Shown here: in pieces, positions 10,288 to 21,639 of the stretch
How positions within the stretch are numbered: the stretch's first letter is position 1
How the letters are laid out: each line of letters begins with the position of its first letter
NCBI GenBank assembly: GCA_003956705.1
Contig: QZCP01000001.1
Span: 567,528 to 631,527, forward strand
Source of the DNA: Brevipalpus yothersi
Taxonomy: Eukaryota > Arthropoda > Arachnida > Trombidiformes > Tenuipalpidae
Length of the DNA: 64,000 nucleotides
Direction of reading: 5' to 3'
Notes under the pieces: model-generated
What the model saw: only the letters and a program-made list of their open reading frames with translations
Databases searched by the model: none
Told to the model about the DNA's origin: nothing
Program-made: the position numbers and the translations under genes

Positions 10288-13200
10288 TCATATAATACTG
10301 ACTTCTAAGCCATCACAGTGATTAAAACCGACTGGTATACCAAAATTTAGAAGTTTCTTATCTGGATTATAGCTAAAAGAGGTTATTTGTTGGCCATTCA
10401 TCCATAATTTCGAGACCGGTTCTCTGTTCATGATTGTGACACTTGAAAAATGCGAACTTTGACTACATTTGATCGGTGTACATTTAAGTCGACCCTATGA
10501 AAGAAAAATAAATGTTTCTAGAGATGAGAAGAAAAGAAGACAGGGGAAACTCTTACCTGTGCGAAGATACATGATGACCATGTATAGTTTCCTTTAGGAA
10601 TATTGTCCAATGATTCACCGTCATCAATGTAGTATTCGCCCTTGGCGAACATGTTCTCATCAGGAGCTATGATTAGCTTCAATGGAGATTTTCGTTGTTC
10701 TTCGGTATTCATCGCTTGAACACCTGTTGGAATGATCGTTCCACCTTTCATGAATACTCCAATCTTATCATCATCGATGTGAATATTTTTGTATTCTCCT
10801 TTGCTGTCAATGGCCAAGTGTGTAGTCGCATAGTCATACCAGAGGGCTTTGGGGAAGTAAGCATTAACACTTTGAGTTCCAGGATCAAGAATGGGTACGA
10901 TCAAAAGAGAAGAACCCCACATAAACTCGGTTTCTATTGGATAAGTCCTCTGATCTTCAGGAAATTCGAAAAATAAAGGTCTTGCTACTGTTTCTCCTAA
11001 GTAATGTGACCTGAACATGAGTAGATATAGGTAGGGAATCAGAGTGTATCTGAGGTTCAAAGCATATTTCGCCGCAGCAACGACTCTTGGACCGAGAGCG
11101 ACTGGATCCTGCTCAATTGTGTCGTCTGAGTTGTGGTTTCGTGCAAACGGATAAAAGGCACCTGAAACAGACAAAAATTATCAACAAAAATCTTACTATT
11201 ATTGCCATATTTCACTAGATCTTACCTAAAGCAGACCATCTCATGCATAATTCTACCGTTGTATTCTGATTGAATCCACAAATGTCGCTTCCAATCATTG
11301 GAATACCTGCAGATGAGAGGTTATTCTAGTCAAACAAATCCAAAAATAAAGACAAAAGTGAGAGACTTACCATAAAGATTGAATTCCAACATGTCTGATG
11401 AAAAAAATTCGTTAGAATTCAGCTCAATTCACTGATTGTATCAAAACTTACTTGAGATGGAATATTTAAGGCTTCCCCAATCAGAGTAGATATCACCAGA
11501 CCAGTGTGAACCAAAGTGACCTTGCCCTGGAAAACTTGACCTAGACACGATAAGGGGTCGTTTACCCCTAACTTTGCCGAGAGCTCTGCATGCAATAAAA
11601 GTGGAAACTCTTCATAAGAAAAATTCGAAACGAGTAGAGAATACTCACAAGTAAGTTGCAAAAGTTTCATAGGTGCCAAAAAGATTGTGGACGTTGTAAT
11701 GAGTTCCTAACTTGTGTTGAGCTGTCATGCAGACTGTTTTAGTTGAAAGTTTGGTGCCACCAGGCTCATAAGGAGGCTTTTCCATAGCCACTGGTGGGCA
11801 GCCATCTTTTTGACCATCGTAAAAATTGCTTGGTTCATCCATATCAATCCATGCTCCATCAAACTTTATGACTTTATGAAAGTAACCAAATTGACGAGTC
11901 CAGTAGTGCCATGTTTGCTCACTGGTGTAGTCGGGCCATGCACTGGATACTGGGTTCCAAACTTTTCCGATGAAAATTTGTCCACTAGAGTTTTTGACAA
12001 AAATTCCATCTCTTACACCCTCGTCAAATGGAGGATAAGTTCCTGGCTTTTCTCCCGCACTAACGGCACTATCCTTTAAAGAAAGAAAGAGTTCAAATGA
12101 ATATTATCAAATAAATTTAAATAAAGAGTGTTCTCATGAATTTGGGAGACATGTCAAAAATTCTCATGCTGGAAATTTGATTCTGTCAAAACTTACTATC
12201 ATTGGCACATAGTGCATTCCTCTTCTATGTAATTCGTCAACAAATTCTGGCAACTCTTTGAAATTGACCTTATCATAAGTGAAATCGTTATGTCGATCCA
12301 TGTAATCAATATCATTCCATTGAGCGTCAAGAGGAATACCAGCATCCAAATTGCGCTGCATAGTTTGGTTAGTTTTAGCCAAGGAATTATAGCCATACTT
12401 GCAAAGATGGAAACCAAGGGACCAGTATGGCTGCATTACTGGCTTCCCAATCAGATTGAGATTTTGGCGAGTAACTTCTGGTGCAGAGGGGCCCATGAAA
12501 ATGAAAAAGTCTAGTATCCCTCCGGAAGTTCTCCAAGTTACTGCTGGAGTTGGTTGAAGAATTACATCCATTGCATTACTGTTTAGTAGAAAAACTCCAT
12601 GAGCATTCATATTTTTATCACTGTCTTCAACCATTAGATAGTATGGAAAAGATCCGTAGAGATTCGTATCCGGTATGGGTGGTGAATCACGAGCGAACAG
12701 AGTGTATCGCTTCCAATTAAGCTCTTTCCTCAGAGAATCTTTATGTTCTCCAATTCCATATAGATACCTGGATGGAACATTGACTGATAGTTGGATGAAT
12801 TGATCAGCAAATACTAGACGGCGGAGGTCGGTTTCAAATAAGACTACACCGGTAGATTTACGAGAAATTTTCAAATTCCCCTCATTGCCTAGATCAATAG
12901 AATACAGAGGTGATTTGATTTCACCTTTCTGGGAAATATTGAAGAATGGGAGTTTAACTTCCCATCTTGCATTGCTTGGATCAAATATACGGACTCTGAG
13001 ACGTTGGTCATCTAGTCCACTAATGTAGACTTGCACATCATGAACATCTAATGGAAATCCAGATGGTTGAGTTCGATGAAGTCTTAAGGACACTACATTG
13101 GGTTCTTGCTTTTTCTCGACAAGCTGATATCCAGTGAAATCTTTAGGATAGTAACAGTATGGGACGTTAATTGGAGGCAGGCCTCGTAAAGATGAAATTG

Positions 13201-13833
13201 AATCTGAAAAAATTGGAAAAAAAGGATTTATGAGATTTTGGAGTAGGGATGAAATCATTCTCGAAGAATTTGCAAACAATGTATTGCAAGCTACTCACTA
13301 TTTTTTGGTTTCCAACAGCATCCTCTAGACAGACATACTTGCTCATTAATTGGCTCATCGGGATTACAATCGAATTTTTCTTCATCTTGAACTTTGACAC
13401 ACTGAGGTGCTGGATGGGGCGGAGGTGGAGGAGGTGGTGGTGGGGGTGGATGTGGTGGTGGAGATGGTGGTTCTGGTGGAGGTAAAAGTTCATTCCATTC
13501 GATCAACTTTTCGGGCAACGAGGAAAGAACATTGTCAAGAGTTACATCAGAAGACTCTGACCGGTCGAAAGAGGTTACTTGAACATAGATGATTTCAGCT
13601 TCGGAATCGGTTGCTGTTTCGAGGATGTTTCGATAAGTTAAAAAGAAAAAGTGAAGGCCAAGAAGGGTTGACACGAATATCAGGAAGAAAAGTAATTTAA
13701 CACAAATTACATCTCGATTCGCTCTGATATGAGCATCTGGACGCTGAGGAGGAATTAATGATATTTTATCACCGATAATGATTTTCTCTTCCTCCAGATG
13801 AATCATATCTTTATCTTGAGAGTTAAACTTCAT
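10288..13833 (-). CDS. Membrane-anchored alpha-glucosidase, GH31 (tandem copy 2)
   Basis: Eight exons (transcript order): 13833-13299, 13203-12197, 12073-11649, 11585-11452, 11394-11371, 11306-11226, 11161-10557, 10494-10288; 1005 aa in one frame. The last exons match copy 1 in length (134, 24+81=105, 605, 207 nt), so the pair is a tandem duplication. The N-terminus differs: a cytoplasmic tail of about 41 residues, one transmembrane helix (about 42-67), an acidic linker, a polyproline stretch (about 118-143), then a trefoil from Cys145 and the GH31 module. This type II layout resembles sucrase-isomaltase and maltase-glucoamylase, but with one catalytic module and a proline rather than Ser/Thr stalk. 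Nucleophile Asp591 and acid/base Asp687 are present; the usual WIDMNE reads WIDMDE. Likely a surface maltase, perhaps on gut epithelium (inference). Confidence 0.9.
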
Positions 13834-15329
13834 GGCTTTTCAGCTGCACACAGGTAAAGATTGGATCAGAGGCGATGTGTTTGAAACATTCAATCTTTGA
13901 TTGATTTGTGTCCTCTCTCAAACCAATCACACACTGGGTCGAAGATATTGTCGGCACTCTCTTTTATTCTAGATGTCTATCTTGAATTGTCAATCGTTGA
14001 TTTGTTAAACTATGAGATAAGATCACAATTGACACTGCAATACTCACAGCTTGTTTACATCACACACAGATAAACACACACACACACAACTGAGCGCAAA
14101 TGAAAAAAGATTCCGTGAGACAAACGGACAAAATATTTCACGAAAGCTTTCACGATTAGCACGATAATTAAGATATTGAATGGTTAAATTTCATTTCAAC
14201 TCGAGCATTTACACAAATGCATAATTGAAATTCTTTTTCCCATATAAAACGGAGAGTAAAGTAAAGACGCCCAAAGAAATTGAAATACGATCAGCTAAAC
14301 ACAAGTGAGGAAACTTGAGAGCAATAGTAAAGCTGCTCACGCTGTTGCTTGAAACTGTGGAAACTTACTGGTCTATGGGAAAAATGTCTATGGAAATCAC
14401 TTGTTTACCCTGAGATCCATAGATCAAGGACATGGTCAGGTTGTCCTAGTAGGGTAAAGAATCATTCTGTCTTCGAGGTCAATTTTTCAGGTCCACATTG
14501 TTAAGGTTGAAGTTCGAAGGTGATCAGTACCAGAGTTGGTCGACTGTTCCGATCATAAAAGAATCGTTGGTGGGGATTTTGATATTCATGAACAATCAGT
14601 ATCATATGATTATCGAAGTTTATTGTTAGTTTTGAATGCCCTTAACTCGTCAGATAGCTAATTTGTCCAAAGATTGATAAATACATTTCTAGAACATAAA
14701 TTCGAGCTCTGAACGCAATTAATGCGCCAGTCGAGAATATTCGCTAAAGTTTATTTAATTGAAGGGAAGAGAGTGCTCATATAATCTTCCTCAAATTCTG
14801 ATTCATTTCCTTCATTAACGGCCTGATTAAATCTGATTACAGAACAATGGCAATGGAAACAAAGGCCTCAAAGAGCGAGAAAAGTTTGCGGAAAACTTTA
14901 TTCAAAGAAGTAAATGAGAGAGAACAATGAGTGAGATTGCTGTTTCTCATCATCAATCGATTGATAAATTGTAGAGAGAGAGAGACAGAGAGAGAGAGAG
15001 AGAAAAATTTATCAACAGTTGCTAAGCACATTGTCCCCATAATTGGAACTCGTAAAAAATCCTAACATTTCGAGTCGTGACAAATTGAAATCTATGGCCA
15101 ATTCGAATATCGGGTAAAAAGTTTCCAGCTCATCTTAGCAACTGACCAGTAAGAAGGACAAGCAGCATGCCTATTTAAATGACTTTAAATGACTTTAAAG
15201 CGCTTGTGTAGAGAGCAGTTTTGTTTACAAGCTTTGCCATGTGGATCAAGTGAGGAGTGAAAAAGTATTACAAACTTTTCACCTCGATTCACGTTATATT
15301 TTTTGCTCTGCTTTCTACTTGAAAGAAAA
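13834..15329. other. Divergent intergenic region glucosidase 2 / AROS
   Basis: About 1.5 kb between divergent start codons. It contains a short CA run near 14076-14090 and a GA tract at 14973-15003. Near 15170-15200 the 11-mer AAATGACTTTA occurs twice in tandem. No protein-coding frame is convincing; an open frame at 14837-15040 is an artefact of the GA tract. Confidence 0.5.
14973..15003. repeat. GA dinucleotide tract upstream of AROS
   Basis: Nearly pure GA repeat interrupted by one C, about 330 bp upstream of the AROS start codon. It is one of several GA/CT tracts near start codons in this window. Confidence 0.9.
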
Positions 15330-15913
15330 ATGTCTAAAGGTTTAGTGAGAAAAGCTGTTCATTTGGTTGATTCTGATGATGATGATGAAGATCAGTCTAA
15401 AAAGATTAAGGGTAAGTTTCTATTTCTCTCTGTTTTGTGATCCAAATACTATTCATTCGCTTGCCACATTGGAGCATATGAGTATGGTTATTAACCTCTC
15501 AATTATTTCTTGTGTTCATTATTGATATGATTTTCTTTTTATCAGATCGAGGTCCTCCAGATTCAAGGAGAACCAAAAAAACATCTGTCAAGAATGACAC
15601 AAAGCATGGCAGTGAGTCATTGATAGCTGAAGAATCAGTGAAGAGAAAATCAAGATTGAAACTAAGTTGCTATGGATTGACTCCAGATCACTCAAGACTG
15701 GAAAATTATCGGCGTCAAAAGACTGAAGATAGAACAAAAGATAATATTAGAACGATAAAGAAAGTTAGATCTATCAAAATTGATAACAGTTTGGCCACCA
15801 AATTGCTCCAAAAGATGGGAAAAATGGATGTCCCATCGGAAGAGCAAAAGCCTGATCAAACAAATTTTGTAACAGATGAAGACTTCAAGAGATATTTGCG
15901 CCAACTTAGATAA
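15330..15913 (+). CDS. RPS19BP1: AROS / RPS19BP1-like ribosome-biogenesis protein
   Basis: Two exons, 15330-15411 and 15546-15913, joined in frame (phase 1) to give 149 aa; human RPS19BP1 is 136. The protein is small and very basic, with an acidic DSDDDDED patch near the N-terminus. The recognisable part is C-terminal: a charged helix (LENYRRQKTEDRTKDNIRTI), then a basic stretch, ending in TDEDFKRYLRQLR, which parallels the FTEEDFQKFQQEY end of human AROS. The human protein binds RPS19 and SIRT1 and takes part in small-subunit processome assembly in the nucleolus. Start ATG has a good AAAAATG context. The assignment rests on short motifs and size, so another small nucleolar protein remains possible. 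Confidence 0.65.
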
Positions 15914-16540
15914 ATTGATCTTTTATTTATAAAATTCCATTGATAACAGTTTTCACAAGTTTTTATCGGTTTTTGTCTCCCATCAAGTGCTTCATCATCT
16001 TACGAAACGACTGTGATTGTGAGTGTTGTCTTTGTCTTCACTCCTGGGTCAGACTTTCTGGAATTTTTCTGTTACTCACTCATTATGAATGAATCTTCAG
16101 TTCAAAATGATTTGAATTGCTCTCATTTGCATCTTTTATCTTGATCCCATGACTAACGTAAAATGTCCGCTTGAAAATTTGTTGAATGAGTATGGATTTC
16201 GTCGTTACTCGTTAATCTTGGAGAGTGACAATCAAAATCAAAGTGGAATCAATATGTTCACTGGAACGCTATTCTTGTCGAAGAATAAATTATCGAAGAG
16301 TCTGAACTTATCCTCTTCGAAATGTTGCATAGAATCGAATAGTTTATAATCAACAGATGAATTAAGTTGTATCTGAAAAATTTCTGTGTATTTAATCCGT
16401 TGAAGGATGTTCATCGCCAAAGGAGATGAAAATGTCCTTGCAAGCAGCTTACAATTCTAGTTTGAGGATGCGAATTTTACTCGATTCTGTGAATTTCATG
16501 CTAGCTTTTAGTCACTTGGACAGACACCAAACACACATTC
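15914..16540. other. Intergenic, no gene seen
   Basis: 3' flank of AROS and then about 600 bp of AT-rich sequence without a supported gene. Confidence 0.5.
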
Positions 16541-17087
16541 ATATACGTTTGTTTTGATCTCGTTTATGGTGTTTGATTTTCTTTGTTTTTATCGAATCAA
16601 ATTTAGTTTATTTGTTTTCTATGCAATGACCACATCGTTATTGTGATCATCATCTTTTCTTCCATATTGAGGAATACATTTACACATTCTAATCGAGAGA
16701 TCTGAATAATGTAGAGCAGTGTCAATGGTGAAGAGACAATTCGAAATATTTTTTGATCCCTTCAATAATTGTTGTTACTCGAATGCAGTTTGTTTCCATT
16801 GTTTTGTCTGTATATGTGGGCTCAATAATATCAATTTCATCGATTACACTGGCTATGATATTGTACGACTAGGTCATGAACTTCATCGTAAACAATTATT
16901 CCTCAATTCCCAAAGAGAATCATTAGTCAAATTGAAGGATGATTTGAGTAAATTAAATGATGAATTGTTCAAATTATCGTGGGTCAATGGTAAGAAGCGG
17001 CTCAATTGTTAGCCTGTGGACCTTATCAAAATCCAGGACTTCATTGTCTTAAAGCCATAACTCTGGACAATGTGGTATATAAAAATG
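16541..17087 (+). pseudogene. Partial, broken copy of the GAPVD1 5' region
   Basis: This segment repeats 23031-23823 almost base for base in the same orientation, from CACACATTCATATACG to the end of the match near AATGTGGTATA. Relative to the intact gene it lacks about 230 bp (23338-23565), which include the presumed start codon, and carries a 9-bp deletion after AAGCGGCTCAAT that brings a TAG into frame (codon ending at 17012). The remaining frame covers only about 50 codons of the GAPVD1 N-terminus. Nothing matching the RasGAP or VPS9 domains follows. It is a recent segmental remnant and not a processed copy, because upstream noncoding sequence was copied too. Confidence 0.85.
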
Positions 17088-18389
17088 CTTTCAATCTTCT
17101 TACGCCTCTTTCAACAAGTTCCCTAATTGCGCGTGTTATTGATGTTTAGTACTAATCAAATGTTCCCAATGTCGATATCACCCAAAATAACTATCATTCA
17201 GTTGAGAAGTTGAAAAGCTGTTCATCTTCGAATTACATTTGAGACAATCTAGCGATTATGGAAAGCAAACGAAAAATCGCCTCAAATTTGTCCAAAATCT
17301 TCTCCCATCCAGGTGAAGTTTGAGTTCTAGAGATCAGTCTGATTTGAAAGAAAAATTTTCTGAACTCCATCGAGTAAATGTTCTGAAAAAGGTGAGAAGT
17401 TTTTCGACTCGCCAAGTTTTCACCGACTTTCAAAGCAAAAAAGTTACAAAATCTTGCTTTTACATTATTGATTTCTGTATCAATAATTCTTGGAATGGCT
17501 AGATCACATCTTTAGAGCTCATAATCTTTCAATATAAACCTCTCTAAAATACTTTGCATCTGATTGCATTTTCTTTCCTCTACTTTGCATTTCTTATATT
17601 TAAAATCACCCAAATTCTCACAATTTAGATGCTCATTTCATCATGAAATGATACATTTTTCAAAATTTCCGCTCTCCAGTATAGTAACTATAGTAACTGG
17701 TCAACAATTCCTAGGAAAAATATTTTTCTTTTACAAAAAGAGAGTAAAAAATGTAACTGCGCAGTATTTCTTTTTCTCTTTCTTTTTCTCTCTCACACTT
17801 TGTCCTTGAGCAATGTTTACTAACTCACTTCACTCTTTTTGCTGAATAAGTTGAACATTATATGCGCTTCTCTTCCATTTCTGTTTAGCTTCTTTTGTGT
17901 TTTGTCTCATTTTTTGGACCATTTTACACCGCATTTACATTTGGTCTAATTTGTTGTCACAATTTTTGGGCCTATTAGCCCATCTACAGGCTACTGTTTA
18001 TTACCATCATAATTGAAATATATTCCGGTGAGAAAGTGTTTCCTTTCTTGTATTCTTGTTGCTTGTGATGAATGGTGTTATGAGAGCCTATACACTGGCT
18101 TCAACCATCTTGCTTTCTCTCCCTTCTCTCTCTCTCGCTCGCTTCTTTCATGAGTCTCTCTCTCACTTCCTTCTCTCGTCGATTCTTTTGTTTTTACTGA
18201 GCTCTTATCTTGGATTTTTGGATGAATAATTTTTGCTTAGTGTGATTCATTGTTTACAAAATAATCAATATTTTAACAATCTTACACTGTGTGTTAGCTT
18301 CTCTTTCGGTTCAATACTAATCATTACACATCGTTGTTTCATTCTCTCTGATAGACTCTCTGGTAGCCAACTGACTTTTGTTCCACAAA
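17088..18389. other. Intergenic / upstream region of the NBR1-like gene
   Basis: About 1.3 kb of T-rich sequence with no supported gene. It probably holds the NBR1 promoter and perhaps 5' UTR exons. I searched for an upstream exon encoding a PB1 domain and saw none. Confidence 0.45.
18115..18180. repeat. CT-rich tract upstream of the NBR1-like gene
   Basis: Imperfect CT repeats (TCTCTCTCTCGCTCGC and similar), about 210-275 bp upstream of the NBR1 start codon. The pyrimidine strand is the sense strand. Confidence 0.85.
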
Positions 18390-21300
18390 ATGGACGATAT
18401 TGAGAGTAAGCTTGAGAAAAAGATCTCAAATCGTATCATCAACAAATTGATTGAAGCTCTATCACAATTGGATGTGGAAAATGAGAGGCCCAGCCAGCCT
18501 GCTCCTGGACCATCGCCATTTACTCGTGCTCGTCTTTATCCTGAGATATATTCTGAGCTTTATGGGGACATGTCTTGGGGTAAGCGTCAGCCCACAGGTG
18601 CCAACTTACATAGAAGAGATCCCCCATCGCCATGGGGGTCCATTCCATCAGTGTGCAGGCCTAGACATGTCCCAGTGTCAATTCTTAGGCCATCAACTCT
18701 GGACAGGTCACTGGATCCTTCCAGAAATGTAATGGGTAGACCAACTACTTTGAATCAGCCGACTTCCACTGCACGGCTTGGGTCAAAAGAGAATCCCATC
18801 GTGATGGGTAAGCCGACTCCCACCGTAAGGCAAGAGAATCCAATTGTGGTGAACAAGCCCACCTCTACTGCAAGGCTAGGTTCAGATGAGAATCCAATTA
18901 TACTGCCCAAGCCAACCATACGAGATAAATCGGCTCTTATTACAGCCTCGGCTGCTATTTTGACTGCTATCGAGTCGGCAACCATTGCGGCCACCTCATC
19001 AGAGACTGGAGCGGCATTGAACAAGCCTACCTCGCTGGACAAGTCAGCTACATCAAACAAGCCAACTCAATCGAATGAATCGACATCATCCCTCAATCCA
19101 ATCCCGGCTGCAAGTGCTGAAAATCGAACGGACAAAACTGCTAAACCTACGCTCCGGAAGTCTGTTCATAGTGCAATCATTTGTGATGGATGCTCTGTAA
19201 GTTACAGGGAATTTTTTGAATCTTCTTCAAAATTTAACTGAAACTCTTTCCCAATCTCCTCACAGGCCCGGGATTTTACTGGAATCCGTTACAAGTGTCT
19301 TCAATGCTGTGACTACGATCTCTGCGAAAATTGCATCCCTCTATCCGATCATGATCATATCTTTGCAAGAATCCCCGAACGAATGTCAGCTAGTGCTATC
19401 AGACAGGCTATCCACACACCTAACTGCGCTAAAAGTGGTATGGCTCATGCTCAGGCTCATTTGGCATCTTGCGACAACTGCAATTTGTCAATCAGAGGAA
19501 TCCGTTACAGGTGTAGCCAATGTGAAGATTATGATCTTTGTTCTGAATGTGAAGACAAAGCTATCCATCGTCACCATGATTTCATCAAAATGAGGAACCC
19601 TTTCCCACATTCATACCGTGTTATGGCAGTTCACCAATCTTCTTCCTCTGATGTGAAAACAACCAAACAGGACGAGCAACCGAATGGTTCTGAGTCTGGT
19701 TCTTCTGCTGTTGCCAATCCTCCAACACCTGATGACAAAAAGAAAAAATTAAAGCGTTCTCGAGAGGGAAGATACACTGGGTTCCCAAGAGTCGTGCTTA
19801 ACGATATTTACGCAACTGATCCTTACATCTCACGTAGTCCTCTGGTGAGGTCTGGAGAGTCCAAGTTTTTGGGAGCTCATCTTATAGGTGACGATGAGCA
19901 GATTGTTTTGCCCCCGGGACGACATTTCATCAAAAATTGGAAAGTGAAAAACACTGGCACAAAATCTTGGTCAAGTCGGACTTCTCTCGAAAACGTTAGA
20001 GTTGCTCTTGGATTGAAGCCACTCCTCGAAAATTTGTATGTTCCCCATCTAAAGCCTGGCGAAGAGGGATTGATTTGTGTCAGCTTCATCGTGGAAGATG
20101 TCACAACATGGGCTTCTCTTCCAGTCACTCTCTCTTCTCATTGGATGTTGCATCACAAGGGAATTCCATTTGGCCAGCGCCTTGTTTGTCAAGTGATTGT
20201 TGATACCGAGTCTAATTGCTCTTCTGATGCGCAAAAAAGTCAATCAAACTGCAAAGGCTCAACTCCTGATCTGCTTGGGTTCTCAAAGTCAAAGGGCCTA
20301 ACTCCTGAGTCGAATGATTGGCTCTCTGGTCTTGGGAAGGATCTCTCCCCTCAGACCAACTCTCACCCCATACCCCTTCCCTACATTCCTCTCACAACAA
20401 CCAACACTAAATCGGTTGGAACAAATGAAGCCATCGATCTCTCTGCATCTTCATCTGTGAATCATATGAAGAACCTGCGTGCTAATCAATATCCCTTGCT
20501 ACCAAATTATGGTCCATTTTTCATGACTACCGAGAGAAATGGTGTGAAGGAGACAAAGGATGTGACACAAATGATGAAGAAATATCATGATCTGCTTCGT
20601 GACAGTCCTTTCCTTGAAGAAAGAGCAAGCTCGCCCGAGGAGGCTGACGACTTTGTTATCCTTCCCTATCCTGAATATTCTCATCAACCTGGAGAATGTT
20701 CATCATCTTCATCGCTTGAAGTTATTCCTGATGAAGCAGCTACTCAGTCTTCAATGGAACCGCAACCAAGTCAGATATTCAATGAGGCTGACATTCTGAG
20801 CTCAAAGGAAGAAAGCGAATTGACTGGTCCTAGTTTGAGTAAAGTTCTCAACAAAATTCCTACAAACCCCACTCTGATTCAGAAATCATCTGAGCAGTGT
20901 ATTGTGAATGAGAAAAATGATGCATCATGTGGAGACAAGTCCAAGTCAACCAAAATCGATTCAAATGATGACCAATCAAAAAAATCCGAGGTGAACTATG
21001 ATGGTTCCCTTTTTGATTTCATTAGCGCAAACCCTCAAGAATTTTGTGGAGCAGTTTCAAACTCAAATGGCCAATTTCCTACAAACTCTGAACCTGCTGC
21101 GTCAGCGCCAAGTATTTCATCGGAGAGTATTCAACAGAACTCCAATATTCAGTCTTCACATGCCAATCCTAGCTCTCTATGGTCAAATGCTGGTCAATTT
21201 GTGGAAAATGTCAAAAGAAACTTGTTGCCCCCATCAAATCTAGTACCACAGGTAAGTCAAGGTTGTATTACTTCACTTTTCACTCTTCACTAACTCATGA

Positions 21301-21639
21301 TTTCTCTCCTAGGATCTGTTCCGACAGGCCCCAATACCTTCATGCATGGTCGGCGAATCTTTCCCTCAAGAGACTCCTCAAACTCGAGAGCCTGTTCGTT
21401 CTTCCGACAGCCCTAAATTGAGAAAATCAATGAGCTTACTCTTCGAGATGGGATTCTGGAACGAAGAGCTCAATCGAGAGCTTCTGATCAAAAACAAATT
21501 TGATGTGACCGACACTGTGAATGAGTTGTTAAAGCCAAGAGTCACTGAAAATTCTCTCCCCTCTGGCGTTATTTCTTCCCAGCCTCGCACTAATGGTCCA
21601 TCCAGGACTCGGCTGGGATATTTTGATGAGTTTGACTAA
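18390..21639 (+). CDS. NBR1: NBR1-type selective autophagy receptor with two ZZ fingers
   Basis: Three exons, 18390-19196, 19266-21251 and 21313-21639, all phase 0; 1039 aa. Domains in order: a charged N-terminal helix; a Pro/Thr-rich linker with repeats (residues ~115-180); ZZ finger 1 (~257-304, broken by intron 1: ICDGC ... YDLCENC); ZZ finger 2 (~330-378: CDNC ... YDLCSEC); the four-tryptophan FW domain (~472-584, with NW, SW, TW and HW); a LIR motif DDFVILP around Phe732; and a C-terminal UBA (~966-1006, LLFEMGF). NBR1 links ubiquitinated cargo through the UBA to Atg8/LC3 through the LIR. Human NBR1 also has an N-terminal PB1 and only one ZZ; PB1 is not visible here. An upstream PB1 exon is possible but unseen. 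Poly(A) signals AATAAATAAA follow at 21654. Confidence 0.9.

Noticed and set aside
16541..17087. Processed retrocopy of GAPVD1
   Set aside because: The copy includes noncoding sequence upstream of the gene, has no poly(A) tail, and the missing 230 bp do not have GT-AG ends, so a DNA-level duplication with a deletion fits better.
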